A stretch of 64,000 nucleotides of DNA from Mercenaria mercenaria (lineage: Eukaryota; Mollusca; Bivalvia; Venerida; Veneridae), in the NCBI RefSeq assembly GCF_021730395.1, contig NW_026463168.1, positions 1-64,000 of the forward strand. The letters run 5' to 3'. Made by a program: the position numbers and the translations under genes. The notes below the pieces were generated by a model. The model was not told the origin of the DNA and did no database searches. It was given only the letters and a program-made list of their open reading frames with translations. Shown piece by piece: positions 1 through 11,760 of this stretch; position 1 is the stretch's first letter; the number at the start of each line of letters is the position of its first letter.

Positions 1-810
1 CTATCACTAGCACTTTGCAGATGGTAATATCCGACACTCGGGTGACTGTTAACGTAGTAACTTAGTTAAGTCTCGTTATCACCTTAAGCAGTTATCGAGG
101 TCATGCAGATATTCCCATCTGTACCAACCAGTGAAAGAATCTTATATATATATATATAATCATACCTTCAGCAATTCTGCCTGGTTATGGAACTCCTCCA
201 CTTTGGGCACAAGACCCTCCAAGCGACTACTAGGGGTGTTCCCGTTTGCCATGCTGGCTTGTGCTGATTTATGCCGTTTAAATGTGAGGTAGTCACCACC
301 ACTTAAGATCTTTAGAGGCTTCTAGAGCTTTCTTCACTGTCATCATGCATTGGGACATATCTGTGGTAGGACTGGCATATGTCTACCATCTAAACATTGT
401 ACTGTTCATTTCGCATCAACACACACATTTATCTTTAAAAGAGATGTTAATATATAAAGTGTATGATAGATAGTATTTGTAGTTAAGATTCGTTTTTTTG
501 TATTCAGTGTATGAAATATCATAGCATCATGTCTTCATCAAAATAAAATTATTATGTCAATGTTTGTGTTTTTACTTATATTTACAGCGACTCCTTCACA
601 CTTTTAAGGCAAACAACTTCTCTCAAAAGTTAATAAAATGCATGTAAGTGTCCAGTCGTACAAACATACTGACATGATATTTATGCAAAGTATCAAACTA
701 CGTAGCAAAAGTGAGTGCACTCTTTCAATGCGTTTGAAACGATGAGTGAAATAAACATTATTTCACTATGCTAAACTATGTGGAAAGAATTTGCCGAAAA
801 AAATGTCACT
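1..810. other. No gene seen; AT-rich spacer
   Basis: No open frame with recognisable protein similarity and no clear repeat structure was found here. There is a short (TA)n run near 143-158. This is probably intergenic or intronic host DNA. Confidence 0.5.
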
Positions 811-1805
811 AAAGGGCTTGGTTCGCTAATGTACGTAAATGGCACCGAATTTAGCCATATTATACATTACTTATTCTACATTGATACATATGCTGTTCGT
901 AACAAGTAAACGCAATGCTTCATATATAAGTAATAAACTTTGAAAAATAATGTGTTGCTGTGTTTATATGTTACTCCAAACATGCCCCACTTTCCGAAAA
1001 AATGTGAATTTTCCATGAAATTTGAGACTTTATTTATGATTTTCGCCTTGGCGGCATCCTTTACCAGTCTTAATATTTTAACCATTACTTCGTACATTAA
1101 AAACCAACAAAAAGTGCAAAAATCATCGCTGGTGAGCAATGCCGCCATATTCAAAAACGAAAAAAACGTTCGTCTCAGAGACACATTTTTATCCGAAATT
1201 ACACAAGCCTCGATTTCGGTAAAATGACGCTGAAGTTGACGTCACTTAATTAGATATTTGTTTTCATTAATTTGTTTTTCAAGCAACAGCCATTAGAGCT
1301 AGTGTTAAAATCAGTAATATCGGACGAAGATTTTTAAGTTTAAACGTTTCAACATTTAGTGAAATATTACAAACCTAATGAGTGAATTAGCGAATTGTTT
1401 CCCTTTGAAATCAACACGCCATTATCGGTGGATACATGTCTGAAACTGGGTCAGAGAATACTTGCAGTTATTGCTCTGAATATACGCGGATATTTAAAGT
1501 GCATGGCGGATTTATTAATTGTTATGGTAAGTGTTAATTTTCATTGTAAATTTATTCGTAATTGGAGGCAAAACAAAATGGACAGACCGCTTCGTTTGTT
1601 GACTATAGCAGTGTTGACATTTCGATTCGACTGTCTGCAGTCGAATACTTTTAATATCTTTCCTGTGTATTTGTAAGTTTTCATGATGGCAGAATATACT
1701 TGTAGCCAAGACAGTCGGGCATCTACTATGCTAAGTAGGCCTACATTCTGTATGAAACTTTCTATCTAGAAATTGTAAAGAGGTAAATGAACTGATGAAC
1801 AGGAA

Positions 1806-2165
1806 TGGGCTATTCCAGAAAATATCCCCCCCACCCCCCCCATGTGGAAGCAGTTTTTTTCGGAGAAAATACCCCCCCCCCCCCCCCCCTCCTGGAGACA
1901 TTTTACCCCCCTCTCCCCCTTCCACACCCCGGTTACCTGAAAATACCCCCTCCCCTTCCTCCCACCAATAGGATCACTCCAAATACCCCGCCCCCCCCCC
2001 ACTCTCGGGTTATTTCAGAAAATAACCCCCCTCCCCCGGTTACCTCAGATACCCCCTTCCCCTTCCTCCCAATAGGATCCATCCCCCCCCCACTCCCCTC
2101 CTCTCAGGTTGTACCAAAAAAACTGCTTCCACAGGGAGGGGGTGGATATTTTCTGGAATAGCCCA
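1806..2165. mobile_element. C-rich foldback repeat (MITE-like)
   Basis: The two ends are inverted copies of GGCTATTCCAGAAAATATCC. The body is almost pure pyrimidine, with runs of C up to about 18 separated by short motifs such as AGAAAATACCCCC and TACCTGAAAATA, so it is itself degenerate-repetitive. A related, more decayed copy lies at about 44462-44635. Frames across it give proline-rich translations that are artefacts of the C runs. Confidence 0.7.
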
Positions 2166-3123
2166 ATATTACAAGATATTGTACATTGTTTAAACTGTCA
2201 CAGATGTAAACAATTTAATAATTACATGGTCATTATGCACAGTGGAATCTATGAAAATTGAAAATTATAGTACAATAACACAGGAAAAGTGGTGTTTTAA
2301 ATTGTCACTTTTTGTTGTAATTATAGCAACTAAAATAGACCTGAAAATTTCTTAAAAATTCTACCTGCAAATTACAATAAAAACTACTTTTTTTCATTCT
2401 CACTTCTGCCATAACTGGTAGACAGCATGCTGGTAGGCTACTAAATAAATGAGAAATTCTTTTTTTATATTTTTCAGGATAACCTCCAGCAGTAAGAAAT
2501 ATAAAGGCTCACTGCAGTTTTGACTTTTGAGTGCTCAACAAGTATTGACCCCATACTATGCTCAGCAAGTAGGGCCCTTGTATTTCTGTGAATCCTCATG
2601 CAGGTATAAGATTTTGAAGTTAGTGTTTACATTCATATCAGTGTCAGTATCCTCAAATGCACTTTTGCAATATAAATTTTAACTATGAAATTCCATATAT
2701 CACTAAATTAAATTCCATAGTCTTCAAACAAATCATGACTCTATGAATAAAAGCTTCAGGCCTGCAGTGCACATTTTACATTGGAATTATAGTGACACCT
2801 TTGCAGAAATTTTGTCAAGTAAAATTATCTAAAGGAAGTTATGTTTTGTTAAGACTTGATATTACTAATTTCTATGGGTTTTTTTTTCACTGAACTTTCT
2901 GTAAATCCCTGAAATTGGGTTGAAAATACTGCATTGCTTTATACTAAAGATGCTATATCATAAGCACTGTGAATTGGAATTCAATTAAATTTTGATAAAT
3001 ACAAGTTAATGTTAAGCAATATCTATAAGAAAGGATGAACTGTTTGGTCAGTGTTGATTCACTCCATTTTTGATGAGAATTTAATACATTTCTTATAAAC
3101 TGTTCTTGTTTTTGTATGAAAAG

Positions 3124-4437
3124 TACAGTACTGCTGTTGGAAGAGGAGCAAACAATGTGGTATCTATGGTCCACCATCACTTCAAGCATCATGGCTATGG
3201 AGAAAAGAATGTTTCATTACATATGGACAATTATAGTGGACAAAATAAGAAAAGTGTTGTGATAAGGTAAGAATTCCCAATAAATAAAGAAATATTTATT
3301 AAGCACACAGAATTTGATGTTGAAATATTTAATTTAACAGTGTGTTCATACACTTCAGTTTGGAAAGTCACTAGTTTCCAGTTTATATATATAATGTGCA
3401 TAATTTTATCTAAATGAAAAATAATATCTCCACTGATAAACATTGAATTACAATTTGAATATTGCATACTTACACAACATACTGTATTAAGACTTAGGTG
3501 TGTATGTAAGAAAATAAACTGTGTAGCTGGCATTTATTTGTTTTAATAAAGTGATGCTATGTTATATTCTAAGGACTCACTATTGCTACTTACAAGTTTT
3601 TGTTTAAGAATTCATTGTTTAAATATACCCGTTATTTTAGCTATGGAATGTGGCTTGTTATGATGGGTCTACATGATGACTTGGAGTACAACCTGATTGA
3701 GGCCCGGCATACAGAATTCAGTCCTGAACATGTTTAGGTATGTTTGGCTTGAGCCTCTTTAATCAATTATGTTTTTATTAATAATCAAGTATTGATAAAA
3801 CTTGCTGCAGAGATCATGTCTGTAAAGAGGCCACTTACATTAAAATACTACAGTTTCTGTTTATGTTTGTGTTGTTAAAGAGTGTCTAGCTCACTGCAAA
3901 CAAGTTAAACAGAAATAACATAATTCTAATAAAGTAACTGTTTTTTCTTAACCAGGTTAAAGAACTATTTGTTAAAATGAGATCAAAATCATGGCCCTTA
4001 CTTGATGTAGAATATGTGCGATGGTTGAATTTTTTCATGAAAAGAAGTTATTACTGTAATAAAATTCTAAAATGTTATTTAATGTTATTATGTGTGGGAT
4101 GTCTTTTGGAATGCTGTTGTTCAGGATTGATGAAAAGGTTATGTGTTCTTTGTCTTAAATATTTGATACATTTATCATTACAGAATGTCTTCTGCATGAC
4201 CTGGTATAGATAGTATTCTTGAAGGATTATAACTTCAACACAGAGACGGAGATTAATATTTTTAGGCAGGGGGTTGGCTTGACAGGCAAATTTACCAACC
4301 GTATTACCATTCCTGAGCTGGATGCCAGTCAACAGTGGTACCTGTATAATGAAATAGCGCCCATTTGCAGCAACAGCAATGTATGCTCAAAACCAGCAGT
4401 GTCAAAGCCATTAAAATTGATAATTCAAGTCATTTAA
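3124..4437 (+). pseudogene. Transposase-like exons, unassigned DNA transposon family
   Basis: Four exon-like blocks read in order on the plus strand. 3124-3266 ends at a GTAAG donor and contains VGRGANN, VHHHFKHHGYGEK and LHMDNYSGQNKKS. 3641-3737 follows an AG acceptor and contains YGMWLVMMGLHDDLEYN then RHTEFSPEH. 3956 to about 4018 starts VKELFVKMRSKSW. About 4219-4437 contains ASQQWYLYNEI near its end. From memory, this order (a DN.SGQNK motif, a W..M.GLH motif, a GHTKFSP-like motif, an RQWYLYN-like motif near the end) matches a transposase-like protein seen in many mollusc and cnidarian genomes. The second block ends in a TAG just before its donor, and nothing convincing was found upstream, so it looks dead and 5'-incomplete. 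The position inside inverted ends at 811 and 5683 fits an autonomous-derived transposon. Confidence 0.55.
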
Positions 4438-5068
4438 AACGAAGAATGAATGGAAAAAAGTGTTTAACATTTAAAGTAATACAGAGAAAGAGCTCTGAAA
4501 TTTTAATTAATTTGAAAGTGTTTTAATTTGATTTTTTGAAGATGTACTAGACCCAAATTCCATATATTTGAAAAAGAACAAATGATATATATAGTTTACA
4601 GTACTATGCATTTGTTAAATATTGACACACTATATACATGTAAGGCTGAACACAGTATAAATGTGAAATTCCTCTAAAACACTGGAAGATTTTTCAACAA
4701 TAATTGTAACATATATGGTAGTAATGTACATTTTTTCATCACGACAGTTGGATTATATAGATCTATGAACATTTTCAGCTGTATTCAAACTGCATGTAAT
4801 CATTTCAGTCGGCAGTATCATGTTCATTTTTCCTTTTCATAAACAATTAATTTAACCTGTCAGAAATCACAATATATGTATAATTTGTAAAACATACATT
4901 GGATTATTTTAGAAACAATTTAGTTTTTGTATGCCTAATTATGTATTATTGCCGTTAGTATCATCTAACTCTTTTAATATGATCAAGACATTTAATAAGG
5001 CAGTTTTCTTGAACTATTACTGTGTGTTAAATGAGATTATGTAGTATTACGTTTACAGAATTAACTGC

Positions 5069-5557
5069 GTAACCATGGAAACATTTTTCTGTTGTTCTAT
5101 ATTATGTCTTGAAAAAAAACATTGTTTGAAGAACACTTTTTAGTGATGCAATTTTTTTTTATTTTTACATGTAATGGTAAATGTTGAAAGTGTTCTACAA
5201 TAACGTAGCAAAAACGTCATTGTTGTCTCATTGAAGCATATACTGCAACTCCATTGTAACCATAGCAACAGAAATATATTGTATTATTTATGAATAATGA
5301 TCTTCACAAACAAATTACATATGTTATTTTTCTAAAAGAATGACCTAAATTGGTTTTATTCCATAAAAAAAGACATAGCAAATATTCTCATTTTTATCTC
5401 CGTTTCCATGGCAACCATATTTCTTTTTGCCTCAAATTATAGGCGTTGCTTAGGGTTATATCTTAGCATATGTGAATGTTAATTATGCATTCTGATGTAA
5501 TTGTTATAAGAGATTTTCATGTTTCCATAAAGAAAATCAATCGGTTGCCATGGCAAC
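5069..5557. promoter_or_regulatory. Cluster of four X-box (RFX) like palindromes
   Basis: Four near-identical 14 bp palindromes lie within 490 bp. They are GTAACCATGGAAAC (5069), GTAACCATAGCAAC (5256), GTTTCCATGGCAAC (5402) and the perfect GTTGCCATGGCAAC (5544). They match the X-box consensus bound by RFX factors (GTNRCC, short gap, RGYAAC). They lie near the right end of the transposon, so they may be part of a repeat and not a host enhancer. Similar sites occur at 36309 and, weaker, near 8416 and 56792. Confidence 0.4.
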
Positions 5558-5782
5558 AGCACAATTTCAAATGAATTAAAATATGAGATTTTGCATTCTG
5601 AGTTGTTGATCATTCATTATAATAATATTTCAACAACATTTGATGTTGTGCCATTTTAACCTATAAGTGAACCAAGCCCTTTTGGCGAGCAGCATTAAAT
5701 TGGTTTTAATTTTTACTTAATGAATAAGAAATGAAAAACATACACTTTTCTATTTAGGACTTGTCTCTTTCATGTACGAATC

Positions 5783-6386
5783 TCATATGTAGTTGTCAAG
5801 AGAATGTTTGAAGGGCCATAACCAGGGTAAATGCTCACACCACTGGTGAGCGACAAGAAAAGCAAAGTGGCCAATCAGCTTTGTGTTATTTGTGTCATTC
5901 GGTACAAATGTGCTGAAATGTAACGACTTTGTATTTCCTTTAGGCTGTGTATCATTCAACATATTTCCGGATACTCTATTCATATATGTGCACATACTGA
6001 ACATGCGGCGATCTTTTCTCTAATTTGTTTTTGTCATTTGCCTGACATCAGTTTTCATATCCACATTGTCCCCTACAAAGTAATATCCAGGACGCATGTT
6101 ATTTTTATGTTTTACTAGATCTTGCTGTAAACTTTCAAGCTCCATAATTGATGCCTGAGTTGGTATGTTTTCTGACGGGAGAAAGTCAAATGTTTCGTCT
6201 ACTTCAGAAATCTTTTTCAATATATTCTCTTCAATTTGATAATCAGAAACAACATCGGTTTGCCAGTTTCTCATCAGTTTTATCCACTCTTCAGACAGTT
6301 TATCCGCAAGTTCGAAAGTGGCTTGATATGACATACATTGGCCTGTTTCAGAAAGTCTTTGGAATGCTGATTTTTTGCATCCCTAA
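5783..6386 (-). pseudogene. DUF6589-type transposon protein fragment
   Basis: On the minus strand, an AG acceptor near 6387 opens a frame containing SAFQRLSETGQCMSY, then ADKLSEEWIKLMRNW, then RPGYYFVGDNVDMKTDVRQM. After one frame change and stop near 6020, the similarity resumes in another frame with MCTYMNRVSGNML and LIGHFAFLVAHQWCEHLPWL, ending at 5783. The GDNVD motif followed by MCTY..NRV and a leucine-rich HLPWL stretch is the layout I associate with DUF6589 proteins encoded by DNA transposons in animals and fungi. The upstream exons of the family were not found. This is a dead partial copy lying just outside the transposon at 811-5683. Confidence 0.55.
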
Positions 6387-7009
6387 TGACAATTGGGGTG
6401 TAATATAGATTGCTGATTGTAGATCACCGTCTGCCTGTATTTCAAGTCAATACCTTTGATAGTTTTTAATTTACACTCTGGACATAAAGTATGATGCACA
6501 GATTACATCCACGCATTACAAGGACAGACAAACAAACAAATGAACTGATAAAGTAAAGTTCATATTTACTACATTGAGCAAGGTCTCATGAAAAAGTCAC
6601 TTTTACATCACGATACATTTATCTAAATTGAAAAGCGGACAGACAAGTATTGAACATATGGACGAAATAGAAAAACTAACGTTTTATTGTCTTTATTGCC
6701 TTTCATCTATGTATAATGTTTCACAAAAGAATTGATTGTATTCTTTAAATAATCACAGGATCCATTTTAATTTTTTTTATGATAAAGTTTACCAGAGCGA
6801 CCATATTCACTTGACAATATATAAAAATTACCTTATTAATAATTTTTAATAATAAGAAAACTGATTCGATTGTTTCTCTATAAGGGTGCGGCCGACATTG
6901 ACCTACCTCCCATTGTTTTCCTTGATAACGCCATTGGGTTTTCTGATGACTCAACCGAAAGGAGCGGGGTTTTCCGACCTCTCAGCCTCCCAGGCACTCT
7001 GCCCTACAT
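6387..7009. other. No gene seen
   Basis: AT-rich sequence becoming more GC-rich towards 6880. No convincing coding frame or terminal repeats. It may include remains of the DUF6589 transposon to the left. Confidence 0.4.
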
Positions 7010-7126
7010 GGCAGCCATATGATACCTAGCCTACTGTTCCTTTGCATCCAAACGATACTAACCCTTTGTTCCTGTGCAGTCATACGATACCCACCCATTG
7101 TTCCTGTGTAGTCATATGACACCCAC
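7010..7126. repeat. Short minisatellite, 32-33 bp unit, about 3.5 copies
   Basis: The unit is roughly CAGTCATACGATACCCACCC followed by ATTGTTCCTGTG. It repeats in tandem with variants at about 7010, 7043, 7075 and 7107. Confidence 0.65.
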
Positions 7127-7812
7127 CAAAAAAGGAGCGGGACCTCCCGTCTCCCAGGCTATGACGTCACTATTGACCCATTGCCCCAAAGCTACCAAAC
7201 TCCACGCACATTACTACTCATCAAACTGTATGTCCTTATGCTCCAGATCTTTCTTTCTCCGGTCTTTTGTTGTAGAATCTTTTATTCCCTGCCTATCTTT
7301 CTGCCTCTCCTCATCGGATCCCCTATTCACTATAGCGGTCCCGCTTATCATCTTCTAAGTTTGGTCTTGGCATTCTTTGAATGACCTTCCTTATTACATT
7401 AAAACGATACAAACTTTTTTCAAAGCTATTTGCTGTAGCTGTGATGAAAGTGTCAAAATTGGCCGTTGTGATGGCCTATTGGATGAGGAATTATTTTCCA
7501 AATTCCTTTTTGAGGTTATAGTACCACCACGTGATACAAAATATTGTTCTGCCAACTGTGTGATCTCAGCTCTTGACTTTGCAACTCTTTCCGTCAAAAA
7601 CAAAGTTTGAAAGAACTGTTATCTGACCATAAGATCGCTTAGCGTTTCAAACATATATTCAACTTCTGCCATCTTCGTCTTTCGACATAAATACCTGTCC
7701 AGCCTCGCCATCAACTGAAAAACAGTTTCACCTCACCCTGTCTTTAATTTTCCTGAACTTCAATCTGTAACCTTCCTCTGTTACCTGATACTTTAGAACT
7801 GCTTTCCTTAAA
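7127..7812. other. No supported gene
   Basis: A 77-residue frame on the plus strand (7377-7610) overlaps a 69-residue frame on the minus strand. Neither resembles a known protein, and I could not choose between them, so I treat both as chance. Confidence 0.4.
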
Positions 7813-8095
7813 GCCCGTCTGCATAGCCCAGTTGGTAGAGCGTTGGTCTATGGATCGCGGGGTCGTCAGTTCGATCCTCGGGCGGGGCGTATGTTTTCCG
7901 TGACTATTTGATAAACAACATTGTGTCTGAAATCATTAGTCCCCCACCTCTGATTCATGTGGGGAAGGTAGCAGTTACTTGCGGAGAACAGGTTTGTACT
8001 GGTACAGAATCCAGGAACACTTGTTAGGTTAACTGGCCGCCGTTACATGACTGAAATACTGCTGAAAAATGGCGTTAAATAAAAAACAAACAAAG
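7813..8095 (+). mobile_element. tRNA-derived SINE (RUDI / V-SINE-like)
   Basis: A tRNA-like head at 7813-7890 carries an A box (TAGCCCAGTTGG) and a B box (GTTCGATCC). It is followed by a unique body with TTAACTGGCCGCCGTTACAT and a 3' end GGCGTTAAAT plus A-rich AAACAAACAAA. The head, the TGGCCGCCGTTACAT block and the ACAAA tail agree with what I remember of the RUDI SINE, a V-SINE widespread in molluscs. The copy looks full length. I could not define target duplications. Confidence 0.75.
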
Positions 8096-8149
8096 GACAA
8101 GGAAAGCCTGAAAATAAGTTAATCTATATAAATAACGCTCAAAGAATTT

Positions 8150-8510
8150 TTAAAACCGGAACTCTATTGAAAAAGATATGGCAGTTTGAAATTTAAGAAA
8201 ATTGCTGATCATACTGATACATACTGATGAATTCTTTATTTAGCAAATAACCTTTTAAATAGAAAGATTTAAAAAGTTTCCTGAGTGTAGAATGTAAAAC
8301 ATGGTAATTTCTTTCATTATTGCTGGAAAAAATAGGGGAATTATTTTACAGAAATAGGTAAATACAGTTCAAATATGTATCTAAAAATTTGATAAATCCG
8401 CCATTTTTGTTATGCCATGGAAACAAAATGTCCACCATTTGATAAAATACTAAAATGCGCATAACTTTTTCATTTTTAAGCCGATTTTGAAAATTCTTTC
8501 ATTTCTTTAA
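8150..8510 (+). repeat. Interspersed repeat, inverted partner at 56690-57065
   Basis: Blocks shared in reverse complement with 56690-57065 include the passage from GAAAAAGATATGGCAGTTTG through GAATTCTTTATTTAGCAAAT, AAATTTGATAAATCCGCCAT and GCCGATTTTGAAAATTCTTT. Both copies hold a CCATGGMAACAAAA motif. The repeat has no coding frame. It is likely a short non-autonomous element whose ends I did not define. Confidence 0.65.
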
Positions 8511-10537
8511 ATGATTGAAACAATCCCAGCAGACGGAACTAACATCAAAGCAACATTGCTTTTCCCTTTAATGCAGGTCAGTCATTGACCTGGTCTAGAT
8601 GAATGCTTGTATGTATGTCCATGCCTTTTCCTGTGAGTAATGAGTTAAGGCTCACAACCCATGTCTTCTGTTTCCATCCGCTGCTTTTTCAGTTAGGCAT
8701 CAATATCATCTTGACTTTCCTCGACCTTCGATAGCCTTGGCCGTAATGTTTACTGTTCTGGTGCTCAGTACCTTTATCAGCCCCCAAATCTCAGGCTTCA
8801 GTCTTTGTATTTAACATTTACAACTCTTATTCTTTCGTAGCTCGTTCTTCCTCTTTCAAATCACGTTCTTCATTCAAGCGTTCAGTCTTAAATAACAAGG
8901 TATTCGAAAGTGATTTCAATTAAGGGTCAGCTGATTTCGGGGATCAGGCAAATCAATCAATGTTTCAAACTAACAACATTCGACTAACGATAATCAGTTC
9001 AGACTCATATAGGCTGGAAAATCTATACTTGACTGGTCCTTTTGTAGAAGTTCCTGTCAGAGGATGTCTTTGAATCAACAACTTACGTGTCTAATCGCAT
9101 AGATGTTCAGCCTTTGTCTACTTAATTGAAGCTGCAACTCAATATGTTTGCCCCGACTCCTGGATGCTTAGAGTCTATATGCTATCACATAAAGTATATC
9201 ATATTTGTATAACCCCGATGCCTTGGCTGTACTTCGCCAATAACGCTGAACCTCGTCTATAAGCTAGATTTCTCCTACTTCTCAGTAGATTACCAAAATT
9301 TGTGTCTGTCTCAGCATTCCGATTCTCAGCATATATTTGCAATCGTCTATAGCAGTCATTTAAGGTAAAACTCCTATGCACTGGTCCTATAGCTCTACAA
9401 TTCTGCAACTCTGTTTTAGTTTATGAAGATAAAATATCTTCGTTTAAATAATTCATTCGCCCTGACAGCGTAATTACAATAACTTGAATCCTCAATATGT
9501 CGATATCAGTCGCTGGATACCGAATAAATTCAACGCCATCCGTCTACCTATTTGTATCCTAGCAGAAGTGAACTTTGATTGGTGCTATTCACAGAACCTC
9601 TTTCTGATTAATCCAAATTCGTACATAGTATTTTACAACGAGTACTTGCTCTGGCAAAAGGCTGGTTCCCTTTAACTATTGTATAAACCTGATGTGTGAT
9701 CATATCAGTCAACTATGACCCAAATCCTATTATTTACAGCAATTTTACTATAATTATAGCAATGGTAGCATGAAAAATGAGGCAAGTACTATCTGTGCTT
9801 ATGTGTTACATCAGCAATTTATCAAATATACAAATTATTCTGACACATTCGTATTGATTCAACATTTGCATATATACTCAAAATCTCTGTTGCCACGTCT
9901 CACAAATAGGCAGTGGCATTTTAGTTTTTTTTAACTGATTTGAACCAGAAGATTTATCAATTTTACTTAACGAGTTCAATAAATCCAAACTGAAACATGA
10001 AAATTTCGTCTTTCATTACCTACTATAGACCAAGCCAATTCGACCAATTCTCCTGTACTTAAAACGACGTCAACGTCAAAGCTTACATATACACACGTCA
10101 GAAAGGGAGTCGCCAAATACATAGATTACATAGCTAAAAACGTCCGGCGGTCCAAAATATAGTCACAGATGACAGTAAGTCGCTAACTTTCACAAGCACG
10201 TCTTCAAACATGTTATAATTATGTTTCATAGCATTTTAGTAGCAATTCTGTTAATTTTAGGTCTTTATTATTTCAGTCTATTGTAATATTAAAATATACC
10301 CGTGGAACTATTTTTCCTTGCCTCTTAGTCGAAGTTATTTAGGAAAAACTTAGCGAAAATATGATAATGTCTAAATTCTTCCCTCTATGCTTCCAAAACT
10401 CATATATGTCATCAAAAATTGTCTAATTTTAAAATGATCATGACGAGAAAACTAGGAAACAAAACTTACATTGTTAAAATGGAAAACATGGTTTAGTTTG
10501 TTAATAATTATAGTTTATAACTACTTTTAAACTTCAG
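8511..10537. other. Intron or intergenic spacer upstream of the plexin-like exon
   Basis: Nothing coding was recognised. The last part (about 9940-10085) carries a repeat end, CAATTCGACCA then AAAACGACGTCAACGTCAAA, that recurs at about 16800-16855. An acceptor AG precedes the exon at 10538. Confidence 0.4.
9940..10090. repeat. Interspersed repeat related to 16600-16870
   Basis: The end motif CAATTCGACCAATTCTCCTG followed by AAACGACGTCAACGTCAAAG matches 16804-16855 (CAATTCGACCAACGTTTCCT, AAAACGACGTCGACGTCAAA). Both contain CRE-like GACGTC palindromes. Copies lie in direct orientation 6.8 kb apart. Confidence 0.5.
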
Positions 10538-10747
10538 GCGGATGATAAAATCGTCAATAAGTCAGAAGATTACTTCTTGTGTAACGAGGACAACCGGCCA
10601 TTATATCGTCAGATTATTGGGAATAGGACCCTTTCTTCACAGCCTGTCGTTGATTATGATGACGCTGAATTGACAGCTGTTGCAGTGTCAGTTTTAGACG
10701 ATACAATATTTGCAGCCTTTGGCACAGCAAAAGGAGAAATTTTGAAG
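10538..10747 (+). CDS. Plexin-like protein, sema-domain exon
   Basis: This internal exon runs from an acceptor (ACTTCAG) to a donor (GTAATT) and is 210 bp long, exactly 70 codons in phase 0. The translation contains CNEDNRPLYRQIIGNRTL and, near the end, ELTAVAVSVLDDTIFAAFGT then AKGEILK. In plexins the sema beta-propeller has the pattern LT-S-VA-----VVFVGT-SG-LKK at the corresponding place, so it reads as a sema blade edge. Plexins are single-pass cell-surface receptors for semaphorins that act in axon guidance and cell migration. A semaphorin is the alternative, but the next exon (20033) fits plexin better. No plausible earlier exon was found in this window, so the gene starts to the left or its exons are too short to recognise. 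No coding damage is seen. Confidence 0.75.
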
Positions 10748-11029
10748 GTAATTTTCACCAGAATCTTTAACATTTTATACATTGTTATGAAATATGGACA
10801 CTTTTTTTCAAATAATTTGTATTTATCCTTACATATTATGTTTGAGTATTCCATTTATGGCATTCTATTAATTGCTGCTTAGTATACAAGTTCTTTTCTT
10901 GCTTGTGTTTGATGTTGCCAATTGAAACTATTTTTCCACTGGACTGTTTAATATGATTGTCTTTATTTAAGAACTAAGCAACCAAATTAAAGATATATCC
11001 ACTAGTGGAAAACCGGAAGGATTATAGTA

Positions 11030-11760
11030 ATGACCTTCGGCCGGCCGTCTGTCCGTCCGTCTGTGCGTTTACATGTCTGCAAATCTGGATACTGCAATTA
11101 CTCAAAAATTGTTCAAGCTAGATTCATAAAACTAGGTACATAAATAGAATGATGTCTATGATTGTCAGTTACAGATAAAGGTAACTGTTTAAGGTCAAGT
11201 AAAAGTTTGTTTTCAATCCATAACGTTTATATGCATTGAAGGATTTTGTTACAAGCATTTGTTCCTCGTGACCAGACAAACTGTCCCATACATGGCCCAT
11301 GCTTGCTAGTTAAAGCTGAAGGTCACTATTGAAATTTAAGTAAAAATAGTTGTTTGCTCCTTAGGTTCTAAATACCTTGAAGTATTTTATGCACACGTCA
11401 AAGTTAACATTGAAGGTCAAGTATATAGCTTTCTGCTTCATAACTTTTAATAGCATTGAAAGGTGTTTTTTCTTACTAAACAGAAATGTTTTTTATGTGT
11501 CTATGCACTTGACCAATTGTTGGTGGTCAAAGTCAAGGTAACTATTGAAGGGTCAAGTAAAAGTCAATGGAAATTGTTTCCGGTACATAAAATTATGTGC
11601 ATTGATGGAAAATCTTAGTACTACACACACACATATTCTCCATGATGCGATGATGTGTCGCATACATTATCTTGTAGGTAAAGGTCAGTATTAAAATAAC
11701 ACAAAAATAGTTTTTGTTTCTTAGCTCCTCAATGCTTTGAGGCTTTTTAGTCCTACCACT
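11030..11760 (-). repeat. GGAC-tailed tandem repeat element, reverse orientation
   Basis: The left edge has CCGTCTGTCCGTCCGTCTGT, the reverse complement of the GGAC-rich tails found at 19070 and 24160. The interior repeats a degenerate block built on AAGGTCACTATTGAA/AAGTAAAAGT with CATTGAAGG spacers, the usual look of this class of bivalve repeat. No frame is conserved across copies. Confidence 0.55.

Larger units (their letters stand above)
811..5683 (+). mobile_element. Decayed DNA transposon with inverted ends
   Basis: The ends form an imperfect inverted repeat. 811-845 matches the reverse complement of about 5649-5683 at 27 of 35 positions, including an unbroken AAAGGGCTTGGTTC and a terminal AAATGGCAC. 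I see no target-site duplication outside. Inside, exon-like pieces at 3124-4437 resemble a transposase found scattered in mollusc and cnidarian genomes. A C-rich foldback repeat at 1806-2165 has inserted into it. The superfamily is not one I can name. Alternatively the two ends could belong to two separate short repeats in opposite orientation. Confidence 0.5.

Noticed and set aside
1766-2161. Glycine- and proline-rich frames on both strands
   Set aside because: They arise from the C-rich repeat at 1806-2165 and have no protein-like composition.
7377-7610. Overlapping frames of 77 and 69 codons on opposite strands
   Set aside because: No similarity recognised, no splice or start context, and either can be explained by chance.
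7813-7890. Functional tRNA gene
   Set aside because: The tRNA-like head is fused to a SINE body and 3' tail; it is a SINE head and not a free gene.
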